Source: Pseudomonadota bacterium (GTDB taxonomy: Bacteria; Pseudomonadota; Alphaproteobacteria; Rhizobiales; Pleomorphomonadaceae). From it: a stretch of 40,834 nt of DNA. The translations under genes and the position numbers were made by a program. The notes beneath the pieces were generated by a model that saw only the letters and a list, made by a program, of their open reading frames with translations, did no database searches and was not told the DNA's origin. This document shows, one piece after another, positions 25,333-33,758 of this stretch (the first letter of the stretch is position 1; every line of letters starts with the position of its first letter). Where the stretch lies: assembly GCA_018262575.1 (NCBI GenBank), contig JAGSYU010000040.1, positions 1 through 40,834 of the forward strand, written 5' to 3'.

Positions 25333-26519
25333 ATGTCCAACACGACCAGCGCAGAGCTTGCCAATTTTTTCCATCGCTCCCTCGCCGAGGCCGATCCTGC
25401 GATCGCCTCCGCCGTGGCGAAGGAGCTCGGTCGTCAGCAGCATGAAATCGAACTGATCGCTTCGATATCGCCGAGAATCTGGCCATCGAGCGTGCCAACG
25501 CGCTGTTCGGCAGCGCGTTCGCCAACGTGCAGCCCAACTCGGGCAGCCAGGCCAACCAGGCTGTCTTCATGGCGCTGGCGCAGCCGGGCGACACCGTGCT
25601 CGGGCTCGATCTCGCCTCGGGCGGACATCTGACGCACGGCGCCAAGCCCAACATGTCGGGCAAGTGGTTCAACGCGATCACCTATGGTGTGCGCGCCCAG
25701 GACCACCGCATCGACATGGACCAGTTGGCGGCTCTGGCCAAGGAGCACAAGCCGAAGATCATCATCGCCGGCGGCTCGGCCTATAGCCGCGTCTGGGATT
25801 TCGCCGCCTTCCGCGCCATCGCCGATGAGGTGGGGGCCTACCTGATGGTGGACATGGCCCATTTTGCCGGTCTCGTGGCGGCCGACGAGCATCCCTCGCC
25901 GTTCCCGCACGCGCATGTCGTCACCACCACCACCCACAAGACGCTGCGTGGACCGCGCGGCGGCATGGTGCTGACCAACGATGAGGGCATCGCCAAGAAG
26001 ATCAACTCGGCGGTGTTCCCCGGCCTGCAGGGCGGCCCGCTGATGCACGTCATCGCCGGCAAGGCGGTGGCGCTGCTTGAGGCGGCGCAGCCGGCCTACA
26101 AGACGTACATCAAGGCGGTGGTGGAGAACGCCCGCGTGCTGTCGGACGAGTTGAAGCGCGGCGGCGTCGACATCGTCTCCGGCGGCACCGACAACCACCT
26201 GATGCTGGTTGATCTCCGTCCGAAGGGTCTGACCGGCAAGCTGGTCGAAGCCGCGCTCGGCCGGGCCGACATCACCTGCAACAAGAACGGCGTGCCGTTC
26301 GATCCGGAGAAGCCGACCATCACCTCCGGTATCCGCCTCGGCTCGCCGGCCGCCACCTCGCGTGGTTTCGGCGCCGGCGAGTTCAAGGAGATCGCCAACC
26401 TGATCCTGCAGGTGCTCGATGGCCTGAAGGTCAACGGCGAGGACAACAACGACGGCGTCGAGGCGGCGGTCAAGCGTCGCGTCAGGGCGCTGACGGACGC
26501 CTTCCCGATCTACGGCTGA
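25333..26519 (+). pseudogene. glyA: Serine hydroxymethyltransferase, frameshifted by an internal deletion
   Basis: The gene for SHMT (serine plus THF to glycine plus methylene-THF) is split. The first 44 codons read normally (MSNTTSAELANFFHRSLAEA to [10 protein letters not shown]). At 25462-25464 the sequence jumps to the family segment [20 protein letters not shown] in another frame and continues normally to the end, including the PLP lysine in [14 protein letters not shown]. By comparison with E. coli GlyA, about 109 nt are missing, including the TNKYAEGYPGKRYYGG region with substrate- and dimer-contacting residues. Both edges carry TCG, a microhomology signature. As it stands, translation from 25333 ends at 25632 after 99 residues. 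It is either a genuine lesion or an assembly error. Confidence 0.88.
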
Positions 26520-26541
26520 TCCGGGCTGCACACCGAATGCC

Positions 26542-26578
26542 AACCGCCGCCGCGTGGGGGAGACCTCGCGCGGCGGTT
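26542..26578 (+). terminator. Terminator hairpin after glyA
   Basis: AACCGCCGC pairs with GCGGCGGTT; the stem can be extended with CGCG/CGCG. It is followed by TTC only, so the U-tract is weak. It lies 23 nt after the glyA stop. Confidence 0.6.
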
Positions 26579-26610
26579 TCGCGTTGGAGGAGGGACTTCT
26601 CGCCGTCGTC

Positions 26611-26619
26611 TGCTATAGT
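26611..26619 (+). promoter_or_regulatory. Candidate extended -10 promoter for pbpC
   Basis: TGCTATAGT combines a TGn extension with TATAGT, 24 nt before the pbpC start. No good -35 is at the right distance, which extended -10 promoters tolerate. Confidence 0.45.
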
Positions 26620-26642
26620 TGCGCCGAGAGGGTCGCCCCGTG

Positions 26643-28715
26643 ATGAAACGCCGGCATCTGCTGATCGCTTCAGCCGCCTTTGTGATTTGTGCCGTGGTGG
26701 CCGGCGCGGTTGCTACGGTGCAGTTCCGCGCCCTCGTCGACGCGACGCCGCCGGTCGATCTCTTCGCTCCCACCTCGCAGGTGGTGACCGCCCGCAACGG
26801 CGACATCTTGCGCGCCTACACGGTGAGCGACGGGCTCTGGCGATTGCCCGTCGATCCGGGCCGGGTCGATCCCGCCTATGTGAGGCTGCTTCTGGCCACC
26901 GAGGACCGGCGTTTCCGCGAGCACGATGGCGTCGATCCGAAGGCGATTCTCCGCGCCGGCTGGCAGCTGCTGACCCACGGCCGCATCGTGTCCGGCGGAT
27001 CGACGCTGACCATGCAGGTGGTGCGGCTTTCCGAGCGCCTGCACACCCGCTCGCCGAGCGGCAAGTTCGGTCAGATCGTCAAGGCGCTGGCGCTGGAGCG
27101 GTTTGCCAGCAAGGACGACATCCTCGCCGCCTACCTCAGTCTCGCGCCCTTCGGCGGCAATCTCGAAGGCGTACGCTCGGCGTCACTCGCCTGGTTCGGC
27201 AAAGAGCCGGCGCACCTGACGCCGGCCGAAGCGGCCTTCCTCGTTGCCCTGCCGCAGGCGCCGGAAGCCCGTCGGCCCGACCGCGATCCCGCCGCCGCCA
27301 AGGCCGCGCGGGACAGACTCCTGATGCGAGCCGTCGATCATGGCGCTCTGTCGCGGGCCGACGCCGAGGCGGCGATCGCCGAGCCGGTGCCGACCCGGCG
27401 GCGCGATTTCCCGCTGCTCGCTCCGCATGCCGCCGACCGGGCGGTGGCGGCGGCTCCAAAGGACGGCGAGATCCGGCTGACGATTGACGGAAAGCTGCAG
27501 GCGTCGCTCGAAGGCTTGGCCGCCGAGCGGGCGAGCGCCATCGGACCAAACGTTTCCGTGGCCATCATGGTGGCCGAGGAGGCGAGCGGCGACGTGCTGG
27601 CGTCGGTCGGGTCGGCGGGGTTGTTCGACACACGGCGGGCCGGCTCCATCGACATGACAAGGGCCGTCCGCTCGCCCGGCTCGACGCTGAAGCCGTTCAT
27701 CTACGGTCTCGCCTTCGAGGCGGGCATTGCCCACCCGGAGACGCTGGTGGAAGATCGGCCGACCACGTTCGCCGGCTACACGCCCAACAACTTCGACAAG
27801 ACCTTTCGCGGTACGGTGACGGTGCGACAGGCGCTGGCCGACAGCCTCAACGTGCCGGCCATCCAGACGTTGGAACTGGTGGGACCGGCGCGGCTCGTGA
27901 CGCGCTTCCGGCGGGGCGGCGTCGAGGCGAAGCTGCCGGACATGGCGCCGGCCAACCTGGCGGTTGGCCTCGGCGGCGTCGGGCTGACGCTGAACGACCT
28001 GACGACGCTTTATATGGCGCTGGCCCGCGGCGGCCGGCCGATCGCCCTGCGTGAGCGGCTTGACGCCGTGGGTGCCGCCGAACCGCCGAAGCCGCTGATG
28101 GACGAGCGGGCGGCGGCCTATGTCACCGACATTCTGGCTGGCCCGCTGGGCGCTGCCAAGGGCGACGTGCGCGTCGCCATCAAGACCGGAACCTCCTATG
28201 GCTACCGCGATGCCTGGGCGATGGGCTACGACGGCCGCTACGTGGTCGGCGTCTGGGTTGGGCGACCGGATGGGGCGCCGCTGCCTGGCCTGATGGGCGT
28301 TGACGTCGCCGTCCCCATCCTTGCCGATGCCTTTGTCCGGGCGGGCGGGACCACCCGACTGCCGTTGGAGCCGCCGGGCCTCATCAAGGCGTCCAACGCC
28401 GAGCTGCCGCCGCCGCTCCAACGACTGCGTGGTGCACGGGCGGCTGTGGCTGCGAGGGACGCCGGGCCGGAGATCGCCTATCCGCCGGCCGGTGCGCGCG
28501 TCGATCTCGGCTTCCGCGTCGGGGCGCCGCAGCCGCTTGCCCTCAAAGTCAGGAATGGCAAAGGGCCGTTTACCTGGCTCGCCGACGGCGCTCCGGTGGC
28601 GCGAGAGCCATGGGCGCGGCAGTTCAGCTATTTCCCGAAGGGGGCAGGCTTTGTGACGCTGTCGGTGATCGACGGCGAGGGCAGGGCCGACAGGGTGACC
28701 GTTTTCGTGGAATGA
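26643..28715 (+). CDS. pbpC: Penicillin-binding protein 1C
   Basis: A 690-residue bifunctional peptidoglycan synthase. After a membrane anchor (residues about 5-25) comes a GT51 glycosyltransferase domain (about 60-220), with the catalytic Glu in ATEDRRFREHDGVDP and the GGSTLTMQVVR motif. A transpeptidase domain (about 295-520) follows, with the SxxK motif STLK in SPGSTLKPFIYG, the SLN motif in ADSLNVPAIQ, and KTGTS. A PBP1C-specific C-terminal domain occupies about 605-690. ATG at 26643 has GAGAGGG 10 nt upstream. The CDF transporter follows after 87 nt. Length and domain order are normal for PbpC. Confidence 0.95.
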   Translation: MKRRHLLIASAAFVICAVVAGAVATVQFRALVDATPPVDLFAPTSQVVTARNGDILRAYTVSDGLWRLPVDPGRVDPAYVRLLLATEDRRFREHDGVDPKAILRAGWQLLTHGRIVSGGSTLTMQVVRLSERLHTRSPSGKFGQIVKALALERFASKDDILAAYLSLAPFGGNLEGVRSASLAWFGKEPAHLTPAEAAFLVALPQAPEARRPDRDPAAAKAARDRLLMRAVDHGALSRADAEAAIAEPVPTRRRDFPLLAPHAADRAVAAAPKDGEIRLTIDGKLQASLEGLAAERASAIGPNVSVAIMVAEEASGDVLASVGSAGLFDTRRAGSIDMTRAVRSPGSTLKPFIYGLAFEAGIAHPETLVEDRPTTFAGYTPNNFDKTFRGTVTVRQALADSLNVPAIQTLELVGPARLVTRFRRGGVEAKLPDMAPANLAVGLGGVGLTLNDLTTLYMALARGGRPIALRERLDAVGAAEPPKPLMDERAAAYVTDILAGPLGAAKGDVRVAIKTGTSYGYRDAWAMGYDGRYVVGVWVGRPDGAPLPGLMGVDVAVPILADAFVRAGGTTRLPLEPPGLIKASNAELPPPLQRLRGARAAVAARDAGPEIAYPPAGARVDLGFRVGAPQPLALKVRNGKGPFTWLADGAPVAREPWARQFSYFPKGAGFVTLSVIDGEGRADRVTVFVE

Positions 28716-28802
28716 CGGTGACGGGTCGGCGGCGGCGCTTGCCTTTTGGCGGGCGGAAGGGCATGCCCGTCTCCCGGCAGTTCACAGAAGGCGAAGGTGG
28801 CA

Positions 28803-30167
28803 ATGACCAGGAAGGAACGGGTGGCGCTGGTGTCGCTGATCGCCAGCCTCAGCCTCACGGTTGCCAAGCTGGCTATCGGCCTGATGATCGGTTCGCTGGC
28901 GCTCATCACCGACGCGCTGCATTCGGGCACCGACGCCATCGCCACGCTGGTCACCTTCCTGGCGGTGCGCTTCGCCGACCGGCCAGCTGACGACGACCAT
29001 CCCTACGGCCACGGCAAATTCGAGGACCTCGCCGCGCTCGGCGAGGGAATGCTGTTGCTGGTGCTGGCGGGCGGCGTCGCCATGGAGGCCTGGAACCGCT
29101 TCATCGAGGCTGCGCCGCCGCCGTCGGTCAATGCCATCGCCTTTGCCGTGCTGGGCGTGGAGATCGTCATCAACGTCTGGCGCGCCCGGGCGCTCCACAA
29201 GGCGGCGGTGGAGACCGGCAGCCGGGCGCTCGCCGCCGATGCCCAGCACTTCCTGTCCGACGTTGCCTCTTCGGTCATCGTCATCGTCGGCTTCATCGCC
29301 ACGATCTTCGGGGCCGACTGGGCCGATCCGGTGACGGCGGTGGCCATCGCCGTGTTCCTCAGCTGGATTGGCCTGCGGATGATTCGCCGGACCGCCGACC
29401 AATTGACCGACCGGGTGTCGCCGAACATTGCGCGCACCCTCGGCCGGCTCCTCGAGGACCTGCCTGGCGTCGTCGCGATCGACCAACTCCGGGTACGCAC
29501 CGTTGGCCCTCGGCATTTCGTCGACATATCGGCGGGCGTGCCGCGCACGTTCAGTTTTGATGAGACGGCGGCCGTCAAGCGGGCGATGGTCGCGACGATT
29601 TCGGCTGAGATCGCCGACGTCGAGGCGACAGTCAGCCTTCGGCCGGTGCCGATCAACGACGAAAGCCTCAGGGAACAGGTCTTCCTTGCCGCCTCGCGCG
29701 AGCGCATTCCCGTCCATCACATCACCATTCAGCATCTCGGCGACCGTTTGTCGGTGTCGCTCGACTGCGAGGTCGATGGAGCCATGCCGCTTGGGGAGGC
29801 GCACGAGGTGGCGAGCCGCCTTGAGGCGGCCATCCGCGCCGAGATCGGCGCCGAGATCGAGGTGGAAACCCATCTCGAGCCGCTCTTCCCCGACCTTATC
29901 CCCGGCGAGCGGCTGCCGGACGATCGGGTGGCGGCCTATGCCGCCGCCCTTCGGGCGGCGGCGGAGCGGTCCGGGGTCAGCGACATTCACAATGTCCGCG
30001 CCAGCGAGATGAGCGAGGGCGTGTTCGTCGCCTTCCACTGCCGATTTCCGTCGGCGCTTCCTGCGGCCGAGGTGCATCGCCGCGCCGACGCGGTGGAGCG
30101 GGCGGCGCGCGCCGCCTTCCCGGAAATCCGCCGCATCGTCAGCCATCCGGAGCCGATACGGCAGTGA
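28803..30167 (+). CDS. Cation diffusion facilitator (CDF) with three cytoplasmic dimerisation repeats
   Basis: A 454-residue inner-membrane metal exporter. The membrane domain (residues about 10-200) has the paired metal-site motifs DALHSGTD in TM2 and DAQHFLSD in TM5, the HxxxD pattern associated with zinc-type CDF proteins. Instead of one C-terminal dimerisation domain there appear to be three: GVVAIDQLRVRTVGPRHFVD (about 223-290), IPVHHITIQHLGDRLSVSLD (about 300-362) and GVSDIHNVRASEMSEGVFVA (about 392-450). ATG at 28803 with AAGGTGG upstream is preferred over an earlier in-frame ATG at 28746. It probably shares a transcript with pbpC. Zinc specificity is inferred only. Confidence 0.85.
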   Translation: MTRKERVALVSLIASLSLTVAKLAIGLMIGSLALITDALHSGTDAIATLVTFLAVRFADRPADDDHPYGHGKFEDLAALGEGMLLLVLAGGVAMEAWNRFIEAAPPPSVNAIAFAVLGVEIVINVWRARALHKAAVETGSRALAADAQHFLSDVASSVIVIVGFIATIFGADWADPVTAVAIAVFLSWIGLRMIRRTADQLTDRVSPNIARTLGRLLEDLPGVVAIDQLRVRTVGPRHFVDISAGVPRTFSFDETAAVKRAMVATISAEIADVEATVSLRPVPINDESLREQVFLAASRERIPVHHITIQHLGDRLSVSLDCEVDGAMPLGEAHEVASRLEAAIRAEIGAEIEVETHLEPLFPDLIPGERLPDDRVAAYAAALRAAAERSGVSDIHNVRASEMSEGVFVAFHCRFPSALPAAEVHRRADAVERAARAAFPEIRRIVSHPEPIRQ

Positions 30168-30171
30168 CGGG

Positions 30172-30214
30172 CTTTTGGGGTGCTCGTCGATCGGCGGGCG
30201 CTAGCCCCGAAAAG
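30172..30214. terminator. Bidirectional terminator between the CDF gene and kdsD
   Basis: CTTTTGGGG (30172-30180) pairs with CCCCGAAAAG (30205-30214) with one bulge. The T-run at one end and A-run at the other would serve both converging genes. The loop is long (24 nt). Confidence 0.5.
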
Positions 30215-30220
30215 GCGCCG

Positions 30221-31228
30221 TCACGCCACGCCGATGCGCAACAGGTCGAGGGTGTGCAGGACGCCGAGCGGCTTGTCGTTTTCGACCACGAACAGCACGG
30301 AAATCTTGCGGTTCTGCAGGAGGTCGAGCGCCTCGGCGGCAAAGATCTGCGGCGCGACGGTGACCGGCTTGCGCGTCATGACGGCGGTGACCGGCGTTTC
30401 CAGCTTGGCGGCGCTCAGCTGCGGGCCGAGGTCGGAATGCACGAAGCGGCGGAGGTCGCCGTCGGTGACGACGCCGACCAGCCGGCGATCGCCGTCGATG
30501 ACGCCGACAACGCCAAAACCGCCGGAGCTGATCGCCAGGATGGCGTCGGTCATCCGGCTGTCGTCGCCGATCAGCGGCAGTCGTTCGGTGTGCATGATTT
30601 CCGAGACGCGCCGGAGCTGCGAGCCGAGCTTGCCGCCCGGATGGAAGATGTGGAAGTCGGTTTCCGAAAAGCCCTTCCTCACCATGACGCCCATGGCGAT
30701 GGCGTCGCCGATGGCCAGCTGCAGCACCGTCGATGTCGTCGGAGCGAGGTTGTGGGGACAGGCTTCCCGCACTCTTGGCAGAATGAGTGCCGCGTCGGCG
30801 GCAGCGGCCAGCGTCGATTCGGCGCCAGCGGTCAGGGCGATCACCGGCACGTTGAAGCGCTTGGCGAAGGCCAGCACCACCACGAGCTCGGTGGTCTCGC
30901 CCGACCAGGACAGCGCCAGGATGACGTCGGTGCTATCGACCATGCCGAGGTCGCCATGGCCGGCCTCGGTGGGGTGAACGTAGTAGGCGGCGGTGCCGGT
31001 TGAAGAGAAGGTGGCGGCGAGCTTGCGGGCGATATGGCCGCTCTTGCCAATGCCGGTGACGATGAGCCGGCCCTTGCCCTCGGCAATGATGCCGATGGCC
31101 TTGTCGATGGCGCTGCCGAGCGGTCCCTCGAGCGCGGCCTCCTCCAGGGCGGTGATGCCCGTCCGAGTGATTTCAATGGCGTGTAGCGCCGCCGCGAGGG
31201 CGGGCTTGGGAAGCTGACTGTCCGTCAT
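30221..31228 (-). CDS. kdsD: Arabinose-5-phosphate isomerase KdsD/KpsF
   Basis: A 335-residue enzyme that interconverts ribulose-5-phosphate and arabinose-5-phosphate, the first step to Kdo of lipopolysaccharide. A SIS domain occupies residues about 45-185 (GRLIVTGIGKSGHIARKLAA, HPTEAGHGDLGMV, ALSWSGETTEL). Two CBS domains follow (about 205-335, including MHTERLPLIGDDSRM and MTRKPVTVAPQ). Start and length are normal for the family. It converges with the CDF gene and is divergent from ntrY across a 175-nt region. Confidence 0.95.
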   Translation of the reverse strand: MTDSQLPKPALAAALHAIEITRTGITALEEAALEGPLGSAIDKAIGIIAEGKGRLIVTGIGKSGHIARKLAATFSSTGTAAYYVHPTEAGHGDLGMVDSTDVILALSWSGETTELVVVLAFAKRFNVPVIALTAGAESTLAAAADAALILPRVREACPHNLAPTTSTVLQLAIGDAIAMGVMVRKGFSETDFHIFHPGGKLGSQLRRVSEIMHTERLPLIGDDSRMTDAILAISSGGFGVVGVIDGDRRLVGVVTDGDLRRFVHSDLGPQLSAAKLETPVTAVMTRKPVTVAPQIFAAEALDLLQNRKISVLFVVENDKPLGVLHTLDLLRIGVA

Positions 31229-31403
31229 GTCGGCATGGACCTGCGATTGTTGATTGGGCGCCTTGTTAGTTTATTGCCGCCAGATGTAAAGCGGGCCTTG
31301 TGGCGGTAGCTGGACAAAATGGGTGAAAATCCGCTTTTGCACATGGCTTTCGTCAAGAAGCCGCAATCGTGATAGACGGCTCAGGGCACAATGGAGAGCG
31401 GCG

Positions 31404-33644
31404 ATGGTGGAACTGTCGGTTGGTCAGGCTGGGGCTGGCGCAAAGCCGATGGCGATGAAAGACGTCTACGCCGAGGGGCGCGGGCGGCGGCTCGCCGGCC
31501 TCGTGCTGGTGGCGATTGCCACACTGTTCTCGCTCGGTACCTTTGCGCTGATCTCCAATCTCCTGCCGGTGCCGCCGACCACCGATCTCATCCGCGGCGC
31601 GCTGGTGATCGACGGCCTGTTGCTCTTCGCCATCGTCTTCATGGTTGGCCAAGAGGTGTGGAAGCTCGGCCGAGCCTGGATAGAGGGCAGGGCGGCGGCT
31701 CGGCTGCACCTGCGCGTGGTGGCGTTGTTCGCTTTCATCGCCGCGCTGCCGGCGGTGATGGTGGCGGTGGCCTTCACCGTCTCACTCAACCAGGGCTTCG
31801 ACCATTGGTTCGAATCGCGGACGCGCCAGGTGGTCGACAATGTGCTGACGGTGGCGAGCGCCTACATGCAAGAGCATGCCCGCGTGCTTCGCGCCGACCT
31901 CATCAGCATCGCCACGTCGCTCGATGCGGCAAAATCGCTCTACGACTACGAGCCGACCCGGTTCGACAACCTGATGCGGCTTCAGGCCTCCCTGCACGGC
32001 CTGCAGAGCGCCTACCTGCTCGACAAGAACGCCAATATCATCCTGCGCACCGACATCGACCCGAACGTCAAGACGGTCATGCCGCCGGTGGCGGCGATCA
32101 ACGAGGCTCGCAAGGAGACGGCGGTGCTCCTGCAGCCTGGGCAGTCCAATCAGGTCGGTGGCCTCCTGAAGCTCAGGACCTATGACGAGACCTATCTCTA
32201 CATTGTCCGTCTGCTCGACAAGCAGGTGCTGGACAACCTGAAGCTCGCCCGCGATAGCGCCATGGAATATCGCGAACTCGAGAACAACCGGTCCGACGTT
32301 CAGATGGGCTTCGCCATGATCTTCGGCGGCATGTCGATCGTCTTCCTGCTTGGTGCCATGTGGGTCGGCCTGTCGTTCGCCAATTACCTCGTGGCGCCCA
32401 TCCGTCACCTGATCAACGCCGCTGATCGGGTGGCGCATGGCGACCTGTCCGCCGCCGTGCCGGTGGGCGTCACCTCGGACGACATTTCCAGCCTTGGTGC
32501 CTCCTTCAACAAGATGACGGTGGAGTTGAGGAGCCAGCGACAGGAGCTGATCTCGGCATCCGACGAGGCAGAGCGGCGGAGCCGCTTCACCGAGGCCGTG
32601 CTATCGGGCGTTTCGGCTGGTGTTGTCGGCATTTCCAACGATGGTCACGTTACCATCGCCAACGCCTCGGCCCTGGACCTGCTTGGCGTCGAACTGTTCG
32701 GCTTCGTTGGCCGCCTGCTGGTCGACGAGGTGCCGGAGCTGGCCCACCTCCTGTCGGCAGCCCTGCGCGACGAAGATGAGGGACGGGCGCATCAGGCGAC
32801 CATTACGCTGGCACGCGGCGGCCGCAAGAGCACGGTGTCGGTCAAGGTGACGCCCGACCGGTCTCTCGACCGCGAGCACGGTTATGTGGTGACCCTCGAC
32901 GACATCTCCGAGCTGGTGTCGGCGCAACGCACGTCAGCCTGGGCCGACGTCGCTCGCCGCATCGCCCATGAGATCAAGAACCCGCTGACGCCGATCCAGC
33001 TCAGCGCCGAGCGCATCCGACGGCGGTTCGGCAAGCTGGTGGCCGACGACGACCGGCGGGTGTTCGATCAGTGCGTCGACACCATCATCCGGCAGGTGGG
33101 AGACATCGGCCGCATGGTCGACGAGTTCTCGCAATTCGCGCGCATGCCCAAGCCGTCCTTCGAGGAGCGCGATCTTGGCGAGTGCGTACGCGAAGCGGTC
33201 TTCCTGCTCGGCGTCAGTCATCCGGAGATCGCTTTCGAATCGCATCTCCCCGAAACGCCGCTCAAGGGCCGTTTCGACCACCGGCTGATCAGCCAGGCGG
33301 TGGCGAACCTCGTCAAGAACGCCGTCGAGGCGATCGAGGGTCTGCCGGAGGACGACAGGACGGACGCGCGGGTCGATGTCTACGGACGTGAGGCCGGCGA
33401 TTTCAACATCGTCGAGGTGGTGGATACCGGCATCGGACTGCCCACCGATGAACGCCACCGGCTGCTGGAGCCCTACATGACGACGCGTGAGAAAGGCACC
33501 GGCCTCGGCCTTGCCATCGTCCGCAAGATCGTCGAGGAGCACGGCGGCAGCATCGATCTTCTGGATTCACCGACGGTGGCCGAGGGCGGGCATGGAGCGA
33601 TGGTCAGGATCAGCCTGCCGATCGATCCGAATAGAACGAGTTGA
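31404..33644 (+). CDS. ntrY: Sensor histidine kinase NtrY
   Basis: A 747-residue membrane kinase of the NtrYX system, which responds to nitrogen, oxygen and redox state in alphaproteobacteria. It has three N-terminal hydrophobic helices (about 29-51, 60-80, 95-115), a large extracytoplasmic region (about 118-295), TM4 and HAMP (about 297-375), and PAS (about 390-480). HisKA carries His522 in ARRIAHEIKNPLTPIQLSAE, and the HATPase domain has NLVKNAVEAIEG and TGLGLAIVRKIVEEHGG. ATG at 31404 has GGAGAG 5 nt upstream; an earlier GTG at 31323 lacks support. ntrX follows after 114 nt. The ntrBC genes usually found just upstream are absent here. Confidence 0.93.
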   Translation: MVELSVGQAGAGAKPMAMKDVYAEGRGRRLAGLVLVAIATLFSLGTFALISNLLPVPPTTDLIRGALVIDGLLLFAIVFMVGQEVWKLGRAWIEGRAAARLHLRVVALFAFIAALPAVMVAVAFTVSLNQGFDHWFESRTRQVVDNVLTVASAYMQEHARVLRADLISIATSLDAAKSLYDYEPTRFDNLMRLQASLHGLQSAYLLDKNANIILRTDIDPNVKTVMPPVAAINEARKETAVLLQPGQSNQVGGLLKLRTYDETYLYIVRLLDKQVLDNLKLARDSAMEYRELENNRSDVQMGFAMIFGGMSIVFLLGAMWVGLSFANYLVAPIRHLINAADRVAHGDLSAAVPVGVTSDDISSLGASFNKMTVELRSQRQELISASDEAERRSRFTEAVLSGVSAGVVGISNDGHVTIANASALDLLGVELFGFVGRLLVDEVPELAHLLSAALRDEDEGRAHQATITLARGGRKSTVSVKVTPDRSLDREHGYVVTLDDISELVSAQRTSAWADVARRIAHEIKNPLTPIQLSAERIRRRFGKLVADDDRRVFDQCVDTIIRQVGDIGRMVDEFSQFARMPKPSFEERDLGECVREAVFLLGVSHPEIAFESHLPETPLKGRFDHRLISQAVANLVKNAVEAIEGLPEDDRTDARVDVYGREAGDFNIVEVVDTGIGLPTDERHRLLEPYMTTREKGTGLGLAIVRKIVEEHGGSIDLLDSPTVAEGGHGAMVRISLPIDPNRTS

Positions 33645-33681
33645 TTGTCGGTCGTTTGCGGACGATAGGGCTTCAGATCGT

Positions 33682-33697
33682 GTGACATTTATGTTAC
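33682..33697. promoter_or_regulatory. Inverted repeat between ntrY and ntrX
   Basis: GTGACAT and ATGTTAC flank TT with one mismatched pair, 61 nt before ntrX. It may be an operator for separate regulation of ntrX. No regulator is assigned. Confidence 0.35.
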
Positions 33698-33758
33698 TGC
33701 CGAAGCGGCCGGGGCATGAGAGCGGCCGCTCGGCGGCGGAACGGATACGCAGGAAACA

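Noticed and set aside
25527-26519. The downstream glyA frame as an intact shorter enzyme
   Set aside because: It would start inside the conserved core after the lost segment, without a ribosome-binding site, and would lack essential N-terminal residues.
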